DNA of 64,000 nucleotides from an uncultured beta proteobacterium (GTDB lineage: Bacteria; Pseudomonadota; Gammaproteobacteria; Burkholderiales; Burkholderiaceae_C). Below, piece after piece: positions 27,070 to 35,885 of this stretch. Numbering within the stretch: position 1 is the stretch's first letter; every line of letters begins with the position of its first letter. The stretch spans positions 124,001 to 188,000 of the forward strand of contig CAIRAW010000014.1 of NCBI GenBank assembly GCA_903876735.1. Direction: 5' to 3'. The notes under the pieces were generated by a model. It did no database searches, was not told the origin of the DNA, and saw only the letters and a list, made by a program, of their open reading frames with translations. Both the position numbers and the translations under genes were made by a program.

Positions 27070-28683
27070 ATGAAGCTCATCGCCCAACACAGCGCCGCAG
27101 CCCTGCTGCTGGCCAGTGCCTTTGTGCTCAGCAGCACAGCGGCAACGATTCCCGCCGGCGTGCAACTGCACGCGACGCAAACCCTGATTCGCAACAATGG
27201 CTCCGAGCCCGAAACGCTGGACCCGGCGCTGGCCGAATCGGTCGGCGCCAACAACCTGACGCGCGACCTGTTCGAAGGGCTGACCGCCAACAACGCCGAC
27301 GGCAAGACGGTGCCAGGCGTGGCTGAGAGCTGGAAGCAGACAGACGCCACCACCTGGGTCTTCAAACTGCGCAAGGATGCCAAATGGTCCAACGGTGAGC
27401 CGGTCAGCGCCGACGATTTTGTCTACGGCATCCGCCGTTTTGTCGATCCCAAGACCGCCTCCACCTACGCCGCAACCTTCGGCGTGTTTCTGCTCAATGG
27501 CCCGGCGGTGGTCAAGGGCAGCAAACCGCCAAGCGAGATCGGCGTCAGGGCCATCGACAAGAACACGCTCGAAGTCAAGACGGCATTCCCGGTGACCTTT
27601 CTGCCCGAGTTGATGAGCAACAACAACCTCGGTCCCGTGCACAAGGCCTCGCTGGAGAAGTTCGGCAAGGACTGGACCAAGCCCGGCAGCCTGGTCTCCA
27701 ACGGCGCCTACGTGCTCAAGGAATGGCAGGTCAACAACCGCGTCGTGATCGAGAAGAACCCGAAGTACTGGGACGCCGCCAATGTGCAACTCAGCAAGGT
27801 GACCTACCTGCCGGTGGAAGACGGCTATGCCGATGTCAAGCTCTACGAATCCGGCGAGAACGAATGGGTCTACCAGTTGCCCCCCGGCACCTATGACAAA
27901 TACAAGGCTCAATACCCAAAGGAGATCCGCAACGCGCCCATGATCGGCCTGCGCTACTACTCGTATCAGACGCAGGACCCGGTGTTCAAGGACCTGCGCG
28001 TGCGCAAGGCCTTGTCAATGGTGATTGACCGCGACATCCTGGCCCAGCGCGTTACCGCCGACGGCCAGGCCCCGGCCTACAGCGTGATGGTGGCCGGCAC
28101 CAACGGCGCCGACGTCACACCCTACGATTGGGCAAGCTGGCCCATGGACAAGCGCGTGGCCGAGGCCAAGAACCTGTTGCAACAAGCCGGCGTCAAGCCC
28201 GGCGCCAAGTTCAGTTTCTCCTACAACACCAGCGAGTACCACAAGAAGATGGCTGTGTTTGCCGCCTCCGAATGGAAGACCAAGCTCGGCCTGGCCATTG
28301 AGACAGAGAGCATGGAGTTCAAGGTGCTGCTGAAGAAGCGTCACGACGGATCATTCCAGATGGCACGCAACGGCTGGACCGCCGACTACAACGACGCAAC
28401 CACCTTTCTGGCGCTGATCCGTTGTGACTCCGATCAGAACAACAATTTCAACTGCAACCGCAAGGCTGAAGAACTGATCAACCAGGGCTCCAACAGCACC
28501 GACCCGGCCAAGCGCCGCGCGCTGCTGACGCAGGCCTCCAAGATGATCATGGACGACTACCCCATCATCCCGCTGCTGCAATACTCGCTGCCGCGTCTGG
28601 TGAAGTCCTACGTCGGCGGCTACTCGCTGAGCAACGCGATGGACCGCTTCCGCTCCAAAGACCTCTACATCATCAAGCACTGA
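27070..28683 (+). CDS. oppA: Oligopeptide-binding protein OppA
   Basis: A 537-residue periplasmic binding protein with a signal peptide (LLLASAFVLSSTAA) and no lipobox. The first mature motif RNNGSEPETLDPALAESVGA is typical OppA, as are LRKDAKWSNGEPVSADDFVY and PGSLVSNGAYVLKEW. It captures oligopeptides for OppBCDF, whose genes follow directly. MppA-like murein peptide binding is an alternative specificity. Confidence 0.93.
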   Translation: MKLIAQHSAAALLLASAFVLSSTAATIPAGVQLHATQTLIRNNGSEPETLDPALAESVGANNLTRDLFEGLTANNADGKTVPGVAESWKQTDATTWVFKLRKDAKWSNGEPVSADDFVYGIRRFVDPKTASTYAATFGVFLLNGPAVVKGSKPPSEIGVRAIDKNTLEVKTAFPVTFLPELMSNNNLGPVHKASLEKFGKDWTKPGSLVSNGAYVLKEWQVNNRVVIEKNPKYWDAANVQLSKVTYLPVEDGYADVKLYESGENEWVYQLPPGTYDKYKAQYPKEIRNAPMIGLRYYSYQTQDPVFKDLRVRKALSMVIDRDILAQRVTADGQAPAYSVMVAGTNGADVTPYDWASWPMDKRVAEAKNLLQQAGVKPGAKFSFSYNTSEYHKKMAVFAASEWKTKLGLAIETESMEFKVLLKKRHDGSFQMARNGWTADYNDATTFLALIRCDSDQNNNFNCNRKAEELINQGSNSTDPAKRRALLTQASKMIMDDYPIIPLLQYSLPRLVKSYVGGYSLSNAMDRFRSKDLYIIKH

Positions 28684-28693
28684 GCGTCAGTCC

Positions 28694-29614
28694 ATGTGGT
28701 CCTACACCCTGCGCCGGGTGCTCTCGGCGATCCCGACCATGCTGGTGGTGATCACCGTGTGCTACCTGCTACTGCACGCCACACCGGGCGGCCCTTTTGA
28801 TTCCGAGCGCAAGGTATCGGCCGCCGTGCTGGCCAATCTGCAGGCCAAGTACCACCTCGACCTGCCGCTGTGGCAGCAGTACCTGCTGTACCTGAAAAGC
28901 GTGTTGCAGGGCGATCTGGGCGCGTCCTTCCGCTACGCTGACTGGTCGGTCAACGATTTGGTCGCCAGCGCGCTGCCGGTCTCGGCCATCATCGGCGGCG
29001 GCTCACTGCTGCTCGGGCTTGTGATCGGGGTCACCTTGGGCATCTTTGCCGCGCTGCGCCAGAACAGCATGGTCGATTACCTGGTGATGCTGCTGGGCAA
29101 CGTCGGCAGCGCCGTGCCCAGCTTTGTGCTGGGCCCCGTACTCATCATCATCTTTGCCATCGGCCTGCATTGGCTGCCCGCCGGCGGCTGGAACAATTTC
29201 GAGCCACGCTTCATGGTGCTGCCGATCGCCCTGCTGACCATCATCAACGTCTCAACCATCGGGCGCGTGATGCGCGGCAGCCTGATCGAGGTGCTGCACA
29301 GCAACTTCATCCGCACCGCGCGCGCCAAGGGTTTGCCGACCCACATCGTCGTGCTGCGCCACGCGCTCAAGCCTGCGCTGCTGCCGGTGGTCTCGCTGCT
29401 GGGTCCGCTGGCCATCTCATCCATCACCTCGGCACTGGTGACCGAAACTGTGTTCTCGCTGCCGGGCCTGGGCAAGCTCATCGTCAACGGCGCCGGCAAC
29501 CGCGACTACACGCTGGTGCTGGGCCTGGTCGTTTTGATCACGGTGCTGACGGTAGCGCTGAACCTGCTGGTGGACCTGGCCTACGCCTGGCTCGACCCGA
29601 AGATCCGTTACTGA
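28694..29614 (+). CDS. oppB: Oligopeptide ABC transporter permease OppB
   Basis: A 306-residue permease of the standard length, starting MWSYTLRRVLSAIPTMLVVI, with the coupling loop NFIRTARAKGLPTHIVVLRH and a C-terminal YAWLDPKIRY. Six membrane segments are apparent. The ATG follows the oppA stop by 10 bases. Confidence 0.93.
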   Translation: MWSYTLRRVLSAIPTMLVVITVCYLLLHATPGGPFDSERKVSAAVLANLQAKYHLDLPLWQQYLLYLKSVLQGDLGASFRYADWSVNDLVASALPVSAIIGGGSLLLGLVIGVTLGIFAALRQNSMVDYLVMLLGNVGSAVPSFVLGPVLIIIFAIGLHWLPAGGWNNFEPRFMVLPIALLTIINVSTIGRVMRGSLIEVLHSNFIRTARAKGLPTHIVVLRHALKPALLPVVSLLGPLAISSITSALVTETVFSLPGLGKLIVNGAGNRDYTLVLGLVVLITVLTVALNLLVDLAYAWLDPKIRY

Positions 29615-29620
29615 ACACCC

Positions 29621-30502
29621 ATGCTAAAGCCCAAGGAAATCGAAACGCTGGTGCAGGGGCGCAGCCTTTGGAGTGACGCTCGGCTGCGCTTCATGCGCAA
29701 CAAGGCAGCCCTGGTCAGCCTCGGCCTGCTGCTGTTCGTCGCGCTGGCCTGCATCATCGGGCCCTGGCTGCTGCCCCATGCGTTTGACAGCGCCGACTGG
29801 GACGCCATGAGCGCCGCGCCGGGCTGGAAGAACGCGCACTTCTGGGGAACGGACGACGCCGGGCGCGACCTGCTGGTGCGTTGCCTGGTCGGTGGGCGCG
29901 TCTCGCTCACAGTCGGGCTGCTGGCAACGCTGGCCTCGGTGTCGCTCGGCATCGTCTGGGGCGCAACGGCCGGCTTCATCGGCGGCAAGGTCGACGCGCT
30001 GATGATGCGCATCGTTGACATGATGTACGCCATCCCCTACCTGCTGATCGCCATCCTGCTGGTCACGATTCTGGGCCGCGAGTTCTACCTCGTGGTGCTG
30101 ACCATCACCGTATTCTCATGGATGGACATGGCGCGCGTGGTGCGTGGCCAGACGCTGTCCTTGCGCTCGATGGAATACGTGGAAGCCGCGCGCGCCATGG
30201 GCGTTTCCACTACGCGCATCATCTTTCGCCACATCGTTCCCAATCTGCTCGGCGTGGTCGTGATCTACACCACGGTCACCGTGCCCGGTGTCATCCTGAC
30301 CGAGTCCGTTTTGTCCTTCCTGGGCCTTGGCATTCAGGAGCCGATGACCAGCTGGGGCGTGCTGATCCAGGACGGCGCCAAGGCGATGGAAGTCACGCCC
30401 TGGATTTTGCTGTTCCCGGCCGGGTTGCTGTCGGTTACGCTTTACTGCTTCAACTTTATCGGCGACGGTCTGCGCGACGCGCTTGACCCGAAAGAACGCT
30501 AA
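29621..30502 (+). CDS. oppC: Oligopeptide ABC transporter permease OppC
   Basis: A 293-residue permease with the typical N-terminal cytoplasmic stretch (LWSDARLRFMRNKAALVSL), FWGTDDAGRDLLVRCLVGGR after the first helix, the coupling loop MEYVEAARAMGVSTTRIIFR and a final RDALDPKER. Six bases separate it from oppB. Confidence 0.93.
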   Translation: MLKPKEIETLVQGRSLWSDARLRFMRNKAALVSLGLLLFVALACIIGPWLLPHAFDSADWDAMSAAPGWKNAHFWGTDDAGRDLLVRCLVGGRVSLTVGLLATLASVSLGIVWGATAGFIGGKVDALMMRIVDMMYAIPYLLIAILLVTILGREFYLVVLTITVFSWMDMARVVRGQTLSLRSMEYVEAARAMGVSTTRIIFRHIVPNLLGVVVIYTTVTVPGVILTESVLSFLGLGIQEPMTSWGVLIQDGAKAMEVTPWILLFPAGLLSVTLYCFNFIGDGLRDALDPKER

Positions 30503-30506
30503 ACCC

Positions 30507-31505
30507 ATGGCCCTGCTTGAAGTCACCAACCTGAGCGTGCAGTTCGACACACCGGACGGCGCCGTCACCGCCGTCAATGGTCTGAGCTTCGAGCTCGAGC
30601 GCGGGCAGACCGTCGGCATCGTCGGCGAGAGCGGCTCCGGCAAGAGCCAGACCGTGCTGGCCATGATGGGCCTGTTGGCCAGCAACGGCCGCGCCAGCGG
30701 ATCTGCAGTGTTCGACGGCCAGGACCTGCTGAGTCTGCCGCCGAAGGCTTTAAACGCCATTCGTGGCAACCGCGTCGCGATGATCTTCCAGGACCCGATG
30801 ACCTCGCTCAATCCGTATCTCACGGTCGAGCGCCAGATGACCGAGGTGCTGGAGTTGCACAAAGGCCTGACGCGCGCCCAGGCACGTGTGCGCGCGGTGC
30901 AGGCACTCGACGCCGTCAAGATCCCCGAAGCGGCGCGGCGCCTGACCATGTACCCGCACGAGTTTTCCGGCGGCATGCGCCAGCGCGTCATGATCGCCAT
31001 GGCCCTGCTGTGCGAGCCCGACGTGCTGATCGCTGACGAGCCGACGACGGCGCTCGACGTCACCGTACAGGCGCAGATCATTGCCCTGCTGCGCGAGTTG
31101 CAGCGCGAGCACGGCACCGCCATCGTGATGATCACACACGACCTTGGCGTGGTGGCAGGGCTGTGCGACCAGGTCATGGTGCTGTACGGCGGGCGCGTCA
31201 TGGAACAAGGCAGCGCCGAATCGATTTTTTACCAACCGACCCACCCCTATACCGTCGGACTGCTGGGTGCGATCCCACGCATCGGGCAGGACGGCAACAC
31301 GCTGCTGGCGATCCCCGGGGCGCCGCCCAACATGGCGCATCTGCCAGCCGGTTGCCCTTTCAGCGAACGCTGCAGTTGGGCCGAACCGCACTGTGTCAGT
31401 CAGCGCCCGGCATTGACGGCGGTACCAGAGCAGACTGGTGTGCTGCGCGCCTGTCACCTGAGTCCAGACCAGATTGCGCTGGCAAGCAAGGCTGCCCAAG
31501 CATGA
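30507..31505 (+). CDS. oppD: Oligopeptide ABC transporter ATPase OppD
   Basis: A 332-residue ATPase from the ATG at 30507; an in-frame TTG at 30483 would overlap oppC and is not needed. Walker A is GESGSGKSQ, the signature is FSGGMRQRVM, Walker B is [12 protein letters not shown]. The C-terminal Opp extension with GCPFSERCSWAEPHC is present. It pairs with OppF, whose start overlaps its stop (ATGA at 31502). Confidence 0.93.
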   Translation: MALLEVTNLSVQFDTPDGAVTAVNGLSFELERGQTVGIVGESGSGKSQTVLAMMGLLASNGRASGSAVFDGQDLLSLPPKALNAIRGNRVAMIFQDPMTSLNPYLTVERQMTEVLELHKGLTRAQARVRAVQALDAVKIPEAARRLTMYPHEFSGGMRQRVMIAMALLCEPDVLIADEPTTALDVTVQAQIIALLRELQREHGTAIVMITHDLGVVAGLCDQVMVLYGGRVMEQGSAESIFYQPTHPYTVGLLGAIPRIGQDGNTLLAIPGAPPNMAHLPAGCPFSERCSWAEPHCVSQRPALTAVPEQTGVLRACHLSPDQIALASKAAQA

Positions 31506-32488
31506 CAGTGCGCACCCCCCTGCTCTCGGTTAAAGACCTCAAGGTCCACTTCCAACTGGCCAGCGATTCGCCATGGCCCTGGGCAGCGCCGCGCGTGCTC
31601 AAGGCCGTCGACAGCCTGTCCTTTGATATTTTCCCGGGTGAAACCCTGGGCATTGTTGGCGAGTCGGGCTGCGGCAAATCAACGCTGGCACGCGCCGTGC
31701 TGAACCTGATCCCGGCCACCGCTGGCAGCATCAACTGGCAGGGACAGGAAATGCGCGGCGCCAGTGCCGAGGTCTGGCAAGGCCTGCGCAAGGACGTTCA
31801 GATGATCTTCCAGGACCCGCTGGCATCGCTCGACCCACGCATGACCATCGGCCAGATCATTGCCGAACCGCTGCACACGCACCTGCCCGCTTTGCCGCAG
31901 GCCGACGTGATGCAAAAGGTGCGCGCCATGATGCAGAAGGTGGGCCTGACCGAACAGCAGATCAACCGCTACCCGCACGAATTCTCGGGCGGCCAGTGCC
32001 AGCGCATCGGCATTGCGCGCGCCCTCGTGCTCGAACCCAAACTGGTGATCTGCGATGAGCCGGTCTCAGCGCTTGACGTATCGATCCAGGCGCAGATCAT
32101 CAACCTGCTGATGGAACTGCAAGCGCAGATGGGCTTGGCGCTGGTCTTCATCGCGCACGACCTGGCCGTGGTGCGCCACATCAGCCAGCGCGTGATGGTG
32201 ATGTACCTGGGCCGCAGCATGGAGCTTGCCGGCAAGCAGGCGATCTACCAGAGTCCGCGCCACCCCTACACCCAGGCGCTGCTGAGCGCGATCCCGACGC
32301 CCGACCCACGGCGCGAGCGCCACAAGACGCAGCAACTGCTGCAAGGCGAACTGCCGTCACCCATGAATCCACCATCGGGCTGCATCTTCCGCACCCGCTG
32401 CCCCATCGCAACGTCCGCCTGCGCCGATCAGCGCCCCGAGTTGCGGGCCCTGAACGCCGACACTGAAGTGGCCTGCGACATTGTTTAA
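31502..32488 (+). CDS. oppF: Oligopeptide ABC transporter ATPase OppF
   Basis: A 328-residue ATPase starting MTVRTPLLSVKDLKVHFQL. Walker [10 protein letters not shown], signature FSGGQCQRIGIA, Walker B LVICDEPVSALD, and the C-terminal cysteine motif CIFRTRCPIATSAC. The open frame runs back to 31163 inside oppD, but the ATG at 31502, overlapping the oppD stop, is the family start. It ends the nine-gene run and converges on rnhA, leaving 3 bases between stop codons. Confidence 0.93.
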   Translation: MTVRTPLLSVKDLKVHFQLASDSPWPWAAPRVLKAVDSLSFDIFPGETLGIVGESGCGKSTLARAVLNLIPATAGSINWQGQEMRGASAEVWQGLRKDVQMIFQDPLASLDPRMTIGQIIAEPLHTHLPALPQADVMQKVRAMMQKVGLTEQQINRYPHEFSGGQCQRIGIARALVLEPKLVICDEPVSALDVSIQAQIINLLMELQAQMGLALVFIAHDLAVVRHISQRVMVMYLGRSMELAGKQAIYQSPRHPYTQALLSAIPTPDPRRERHKTQQLLQGELPSPMNPPSGCIFRTRCPIATSACADQRPELRALNADTEVACDIV

Positions 32489-32491
32489 GTT

Positions 32492-32947
32492 TCAACGCTG
32501 CAACAACACCTGCTCAACACCGCGATTGGCCAGGGCATCGGCATGTTCGTTGCCGGGGTGGCCATTGTGGCCGCGGACCCAGCGCCAGTCGATCTTGTGC
32601 TTGTGCTCGTTCCTGTTAACCAATTCATCCAGGCGCTGCCAGAGATCGACGTTCTTCACCTCGGCCTTGGCGGCGGTCTTCCAGCCGCGCGCCTTCCAGC
32701 CGGGAAGCCATTCGGTCATGCCCTTGAGCACGTACTGACTGTCAACGTGCAGGGTCACATGGCAGGGGCGTTTCAGGGCCGATAAAGCCTCGATCACAGC
32801 CATCATTTCCATGCGGTTATTGGTGGTCTCCAACTCGCCGCCAAACAATTCTTTTTGCGTCGTCGCCGATTTCAGCAGCGCGCCCCAGCCACCCGGGCCG
32901 GGGTTGCCCTTGCAGGCGCCATCGGTATAAATGTCTATCGCGTTCAA
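32492..32947 (-). CDS. rnhA: Ribonuclease HI, TTG start
   Basis: A 151-residue RNase HI that removes RNA from RNA-DNA hybrids. The four catalytic acidic residues are seen in [37 protein letters not shown] and [10 protein letters not shown]; the basic [15 protein letters not shown] handle segment is present. No ATG lies in a suitable place: the frame has a TTG at 32947 preceded by GAGGAATCTGGA, giving the family start (M)NAIDIYTDG. That TTG overlaps the TGA stop of the upstream methyltransferase (TTGA), so the two are coupled. Confidence 0.92.
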   Translation of the reverse strand: MNAIDIYTDGACKGNPGPGGWGALLKSATTQKELFGGELETTNNRMEMMAVIEALSALKRPCHVTLHVDSQYVLKGMTEWLPGWKARGWKTAAKAEVKNVDLWQRLDELVNRNEHKHKIDWRWVRGHNGHPGNEHADALANRGVEQVLLQR

Positions 32948-33723
32948 TCCAGATTCCTCATGTTTGCATCTTTCATTCCAGTCAGGGTCTCGCGCCCGGC
33001 GATCGATGCCGGCGCAGCCACCAGGCCGCGCGCCGCCTTCCAGGCCGGGCTCAGCAGCGTCACGCCGCGCACACGCTTGACCGCCACCAAAAAATAAACC
33101 GCGCCAAAGATCGACCACCAGCGCGCACCGGCGCGGTCCATCCAGGCAAAACTGCGTAACCATTGTTCGTTGGCGATGGCGGGACGGTAGCAGCCGAAGC
33201 GCTCGCTCTCGACCTCGAAACTCAGCAGGCGCAACCAGTCGCGCAGCCGCCGAAAACCAATGCACTCCTCCTGCGGCATGAACGGTTTGCCCAGCCCCAG
33301 ACGCCGGTACAGGCGTCCATGCTTCTGCCGAAGGCCCCATAGCGACATCGGGTTCAGCCCACAGATCACCACCCTGCCTTCGGGCACGAGCACGCGCTCG
33401 ACCTCGCGCAGCGTGGCATGCGGGTCACGCGAGAGTTCCAGCGAATGGGGCAGCAGCACCAGGTCAAGGCTGTTGGCCGGAAAGGGCAAGGCCTCGAAAT
33501 CGGTCACAATGGCCGCCCCGGGGCTGTAGACCGGCGTGGCAAGCCAGCGATGCGGCATGCGGTTGCAGCGCAGGGCATCGAGTTCGCTCATGCCGAGTTG
33601 CAAGGCGTGGTAACCGAAAATATCGGCCACGGCCAAATCAAGCTGCTCACGTTCCCACGCCAGCAGGTAGCGTCCGGGCGGCGTCGCAAACCAGTCATGC
33701 AAACCTACAATACGATCGTTCAT
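32944..33723 (-). CDS. Class I SAM-dependent methyltransferase
   Basis: About 259 residues from the ATG at 33723. It begins like a family found beside rnhA and gloB in proteobacteria ([20 protein letters not shown]). Methyltransferase features are [20 protein letters not shown] and [18 protein letters not shown], the post-I and motif III region; motif I is weak ([13 protein letters not shown]). Substrate unknown. Its start codon overlaps head to head with the divergent gloB start through the shared palindrome CATG at 33721-33724, so promoters for each must lie inside the other gene. Confidence 0.85.
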   Translation of the reverse strand: MNDRIVGLHDWFATPPGRYLLAWEREQLDLAVADIFGYHALQLGMSELDALRCNRMPHRWLATPVYSPGAAIVTDFEALPFPANSLDLVLLPHSLELSRDPHATLREVERVLVPEGRVVICGLNPMSLWGLRQKHGRLYRRLGLGKPFMPQEECIGFRRLRDWLRLLSFEVESERFGCYRPAIANEQWLRSFAWMDRAGARWWSIFGAVYFLVAVKRVRGVTLLSPAWKAARGLVAAPASIAGRETLTGMKDANMRNLD

Positions 33724-34492
33724 GAAGTTAATCCCACTCCCCGCGTTCACCGACAACTACATCTGGATGCTGCATGACGGTCATCACGCTCTGGTGGTTG
33801 ACCCCGGTGCTGCACAGCCGGTACTCGAAGCACTGACGCGTTTTGGCGTGCAACTGGAGGCCATTCTAGTCACGCACCACCATCCGGACCATACGGCCGG
33901 CGTCGAGGCCCTGCGCCTGGCAACCGGTGCCACGGTCTACGGCCCACAGCAGGAACTCATGCCAGAGCCGCTGACCCGACTTGCGCAGGGTGAACAGGCG
34001 CACAGCCTGGGCTTGCACTTTGATGTACTCGAAGTGCCGGGGCACACCGCCGGTCACATTGCCTATTACTGCGCCAACGTCGATGGCGCGCCACTGCTTT
34101 TTTGTGGCGACACGCTGTTTTCTGCCGGTTGCGGGCGCCTGTTTGAGGGCAGTCCCGCGCAGATGCTGGCGTCGCTCGACAAACTCGCCGCGCTACCCGA
34201 TGCGACGCAAATCTGCTGCGCCCATGAGTACACGCTGAGCAACCTCAAATTCGCCTGCGCGGTCGAGTCCCGCAACACGGCGCTGATGGATTACGCCGCT
34301 GCGGCACAGCAGCTGCGCGCCACGCAACAGCCCACCCTGCCCTCCAACATGCTGCTCGAGCGTCAAGTCAACCCTTTTCTGCGCAGCCGGGAGCCGGAAG
34401 TGATCCACGCCGTGCAGGGCTTTGACGCCTCAGCCCGGGACGCCGTCAGCGTCTTTGCCGCGCTGCGTCGATGGAAAAACGAGTTTCGATGA
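33722..34492 (+). CDS. gloB: Hydroxyacylglutathione hydrolase (glyoxalase II)
   Basis: A 256-residue metallo-beta-lactamase-fold enzyme that hydrolyses S-lactoylglutathione in methylglyoxal detoxification. The start [19 protein letters not shown] is family-typical. Metal ligands are in VTHHHPDHTAG, VPGHTAGH and LFCGDTLFSAGCGRLFEG, with CAHEYTLSNLKFA later. The stop overlaps the mltD start (ATGA at 34489). Confidence 0.95.
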   Translation: MKLIPLPAFTDNYIWMLHDGHHALVVDPGAAQPVLEALTRFGVQLEAILVTHHHPDHTAGVEALRLATGATVYGPQQELMPEPLTRLAQGEQAHSLGLHFDVLEVPGHTAGHIAYYCANVDGAPLLFCGDTLFSAGCGRLFEGSPAQMLASLDKLAALPDATQICCAHEYTLSNLKFACAVESRNTALMDYAAAAQQLRATQQPTLPSNMLLERQVNPFLRSREPEVIHAVQGFDASARDAVSVFAALRRWKNEFR

Positions 34493-35880
34493 AATTACTC
34501 AACATTCTTGCACTGGGCAGCCTGCTCTGGCTGACCGGATGCGCCAACACCCCGGTCGGCAGCGCGACCGAGCCAAGGGCGCTGCTCGACATGAGCGCAC
34601 CGGGCGGCGCCGGCATCAAGGCGCCTCCGTCCAGAGCGCAACCCGGCTTGCAAGCGAGTTCGGATCTGCTGCCGATTCTGGCCGAGCACGCGGCCTCGGG
34701 CCTTGTGGTGCCGCTGGCGCCACCAGCCGACCTGTGGGAACGCATCCGGCGCGGCTATGCCATGCCGGACCTGGACAACCCGCTGGTGCACGACCGAGAA
34801 CGCTGGTACAGCCACCGTCCCGATTACATCCTGCGCATGACGGAGCGTTCGCGCAAGTACATCTTCCACATCATTGAGGAACTCGAACTGCGCGGCATGC
34901 CGACCGAACTGGCACTGCTGCCTTTTGTCGAGAGCGCCTTCAATCCGCAGGCGGTCTCCAGCGCCAAGGCCGCCGGCATGTGGCAGTTCATGCCGGCCAC
35001 CGGCAAGACTTTCGAGCTCAAGCAGAACGCGTTTCGCGACGACCGGCGCGACGTGCTGGCCTCGACCCGCGCTGCGCTTGATTACCTTCAAAAACTCCAC
35101 GGCATGTTCGGCGACTGGCAGTTGGCACTGGCAGCCTACAACTGGGGCGAAGGCAGTGTGGGGCGCGCGATCGCGAAGAACCAGCGCGCCGGGCTGGGCA
35201 CCAGCTATTCCGACCTGACCATGCCGATGGAAACACGCTTTTACGTGCCCAAGCTGCAGGCGATCAAGAACATTGTGGCCAACCCTCAGGCCTTCAACTC
35301 CAGCCTGCCGCAGATTGGCAACCATCCCTACTTCCAGACGGTTGACATCACGCGCGACATCGACGTGGCGCTGGCGGCCAAGCTGGCCGAGGTGGCGCTG
35401 GCGGATTTCAAGGCGCTCAACCCGTCGGCGAATCGCCCGGTGATCCTGGCCGCTGGCACACCGCAAATCCTGCTGCCCTGGGACAATGCCGCGATCTTTC
35501 AGAGCAATCTGCAAGCCTACGGTGGTGGCCGGCTGGCAAGTTGGACGGTATGGCTGGCCCCCGCCACCATGCGTCCAGCCGATGCGGCGAAACGGGTCGG
35601 TATCAGCGAGAGCGTGCTGCGCAGCGTCAACAACATTCCTCAACGCATGCTGATCAAGGCTGGCTCCAGCCTGGTGGTGCCGCGTTCCAGCCATTACGAA
35701 CTGGATGTGGCGCTGCAGGTGGCCGACCATGGCCAACTGTCACTGGCATCGGAGCCGACCGCAGTCAAAAGCAAGAAGGGCAAAAGCGCAAAAGCGCTGC
35801 GCCCGGCAAGTGGCAAGCCCAAAAGCAAGGCAGGCAAACCGGGTCCGTCGAAAAAGCGCAAGGCCAAAAAACCGGCTTGA
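34489..35880 (+). CDS. mltD: Membrane-bound lytic murein transglycosylase D (lipoprotein)
   Basis: A 463-residue peptidoglycan lytic enzyme from the ATG at 34489. A lipobox WLTGC anchors it, probably in the outer membrane. The SLT domain has the catalytic glutamate in FVESAFNPQAVSSAKAAGMW, then QFMPATGKTFEL and LALAAYNWGEG. A LysM-like segment appears around KRVGISESVLRSVNNIPQ, ahead of a strongly basic tail (KSKKGKSAKAL... KKRKAKKPA) that is unusual in length and charge. Coupled to gloB. Confidence 0.93.
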   Translation: MKLLNILALGSLLWLTGCANTPVGSATEPRALLDMSAPGGAGIKAPPSRAQPGLQASSDLLPILAEHAASGLVVPLAPPADLWERIRRGYAMPDLDNPLVHDRERWYSHRPDYILRMTERSRKYIFHIIEELELRGMPTELALLPFVESAFNPQAVSSAKAAGMWQFMPATGKTFELKQNAFRDDRRDVLASTRAALDYLQKLHGMFGDWQLALAAYNWGEGSVGRAIAKNQRAGLGTSYSDLTMPMETRFYVPKLQAIKNIVANPQAFNSSLPQIGNHPYFQTVDITRDIDVALAAKLAEVALADFKALNPSANRPVILAAGTPQILLPWDNAAIFQSNLQAYGGGRLASWTVWLAPATMRPADAAKRVGISESVLRSVNNIPQRMLIKAGSSLVVPRSSHYELDVALQVADHGQLSLASEPTAVKSKKGKSAKALRPASGKPKSKAGKPGPSKKRKAKKPA

Positions 35881-35885
35881 GCGAT

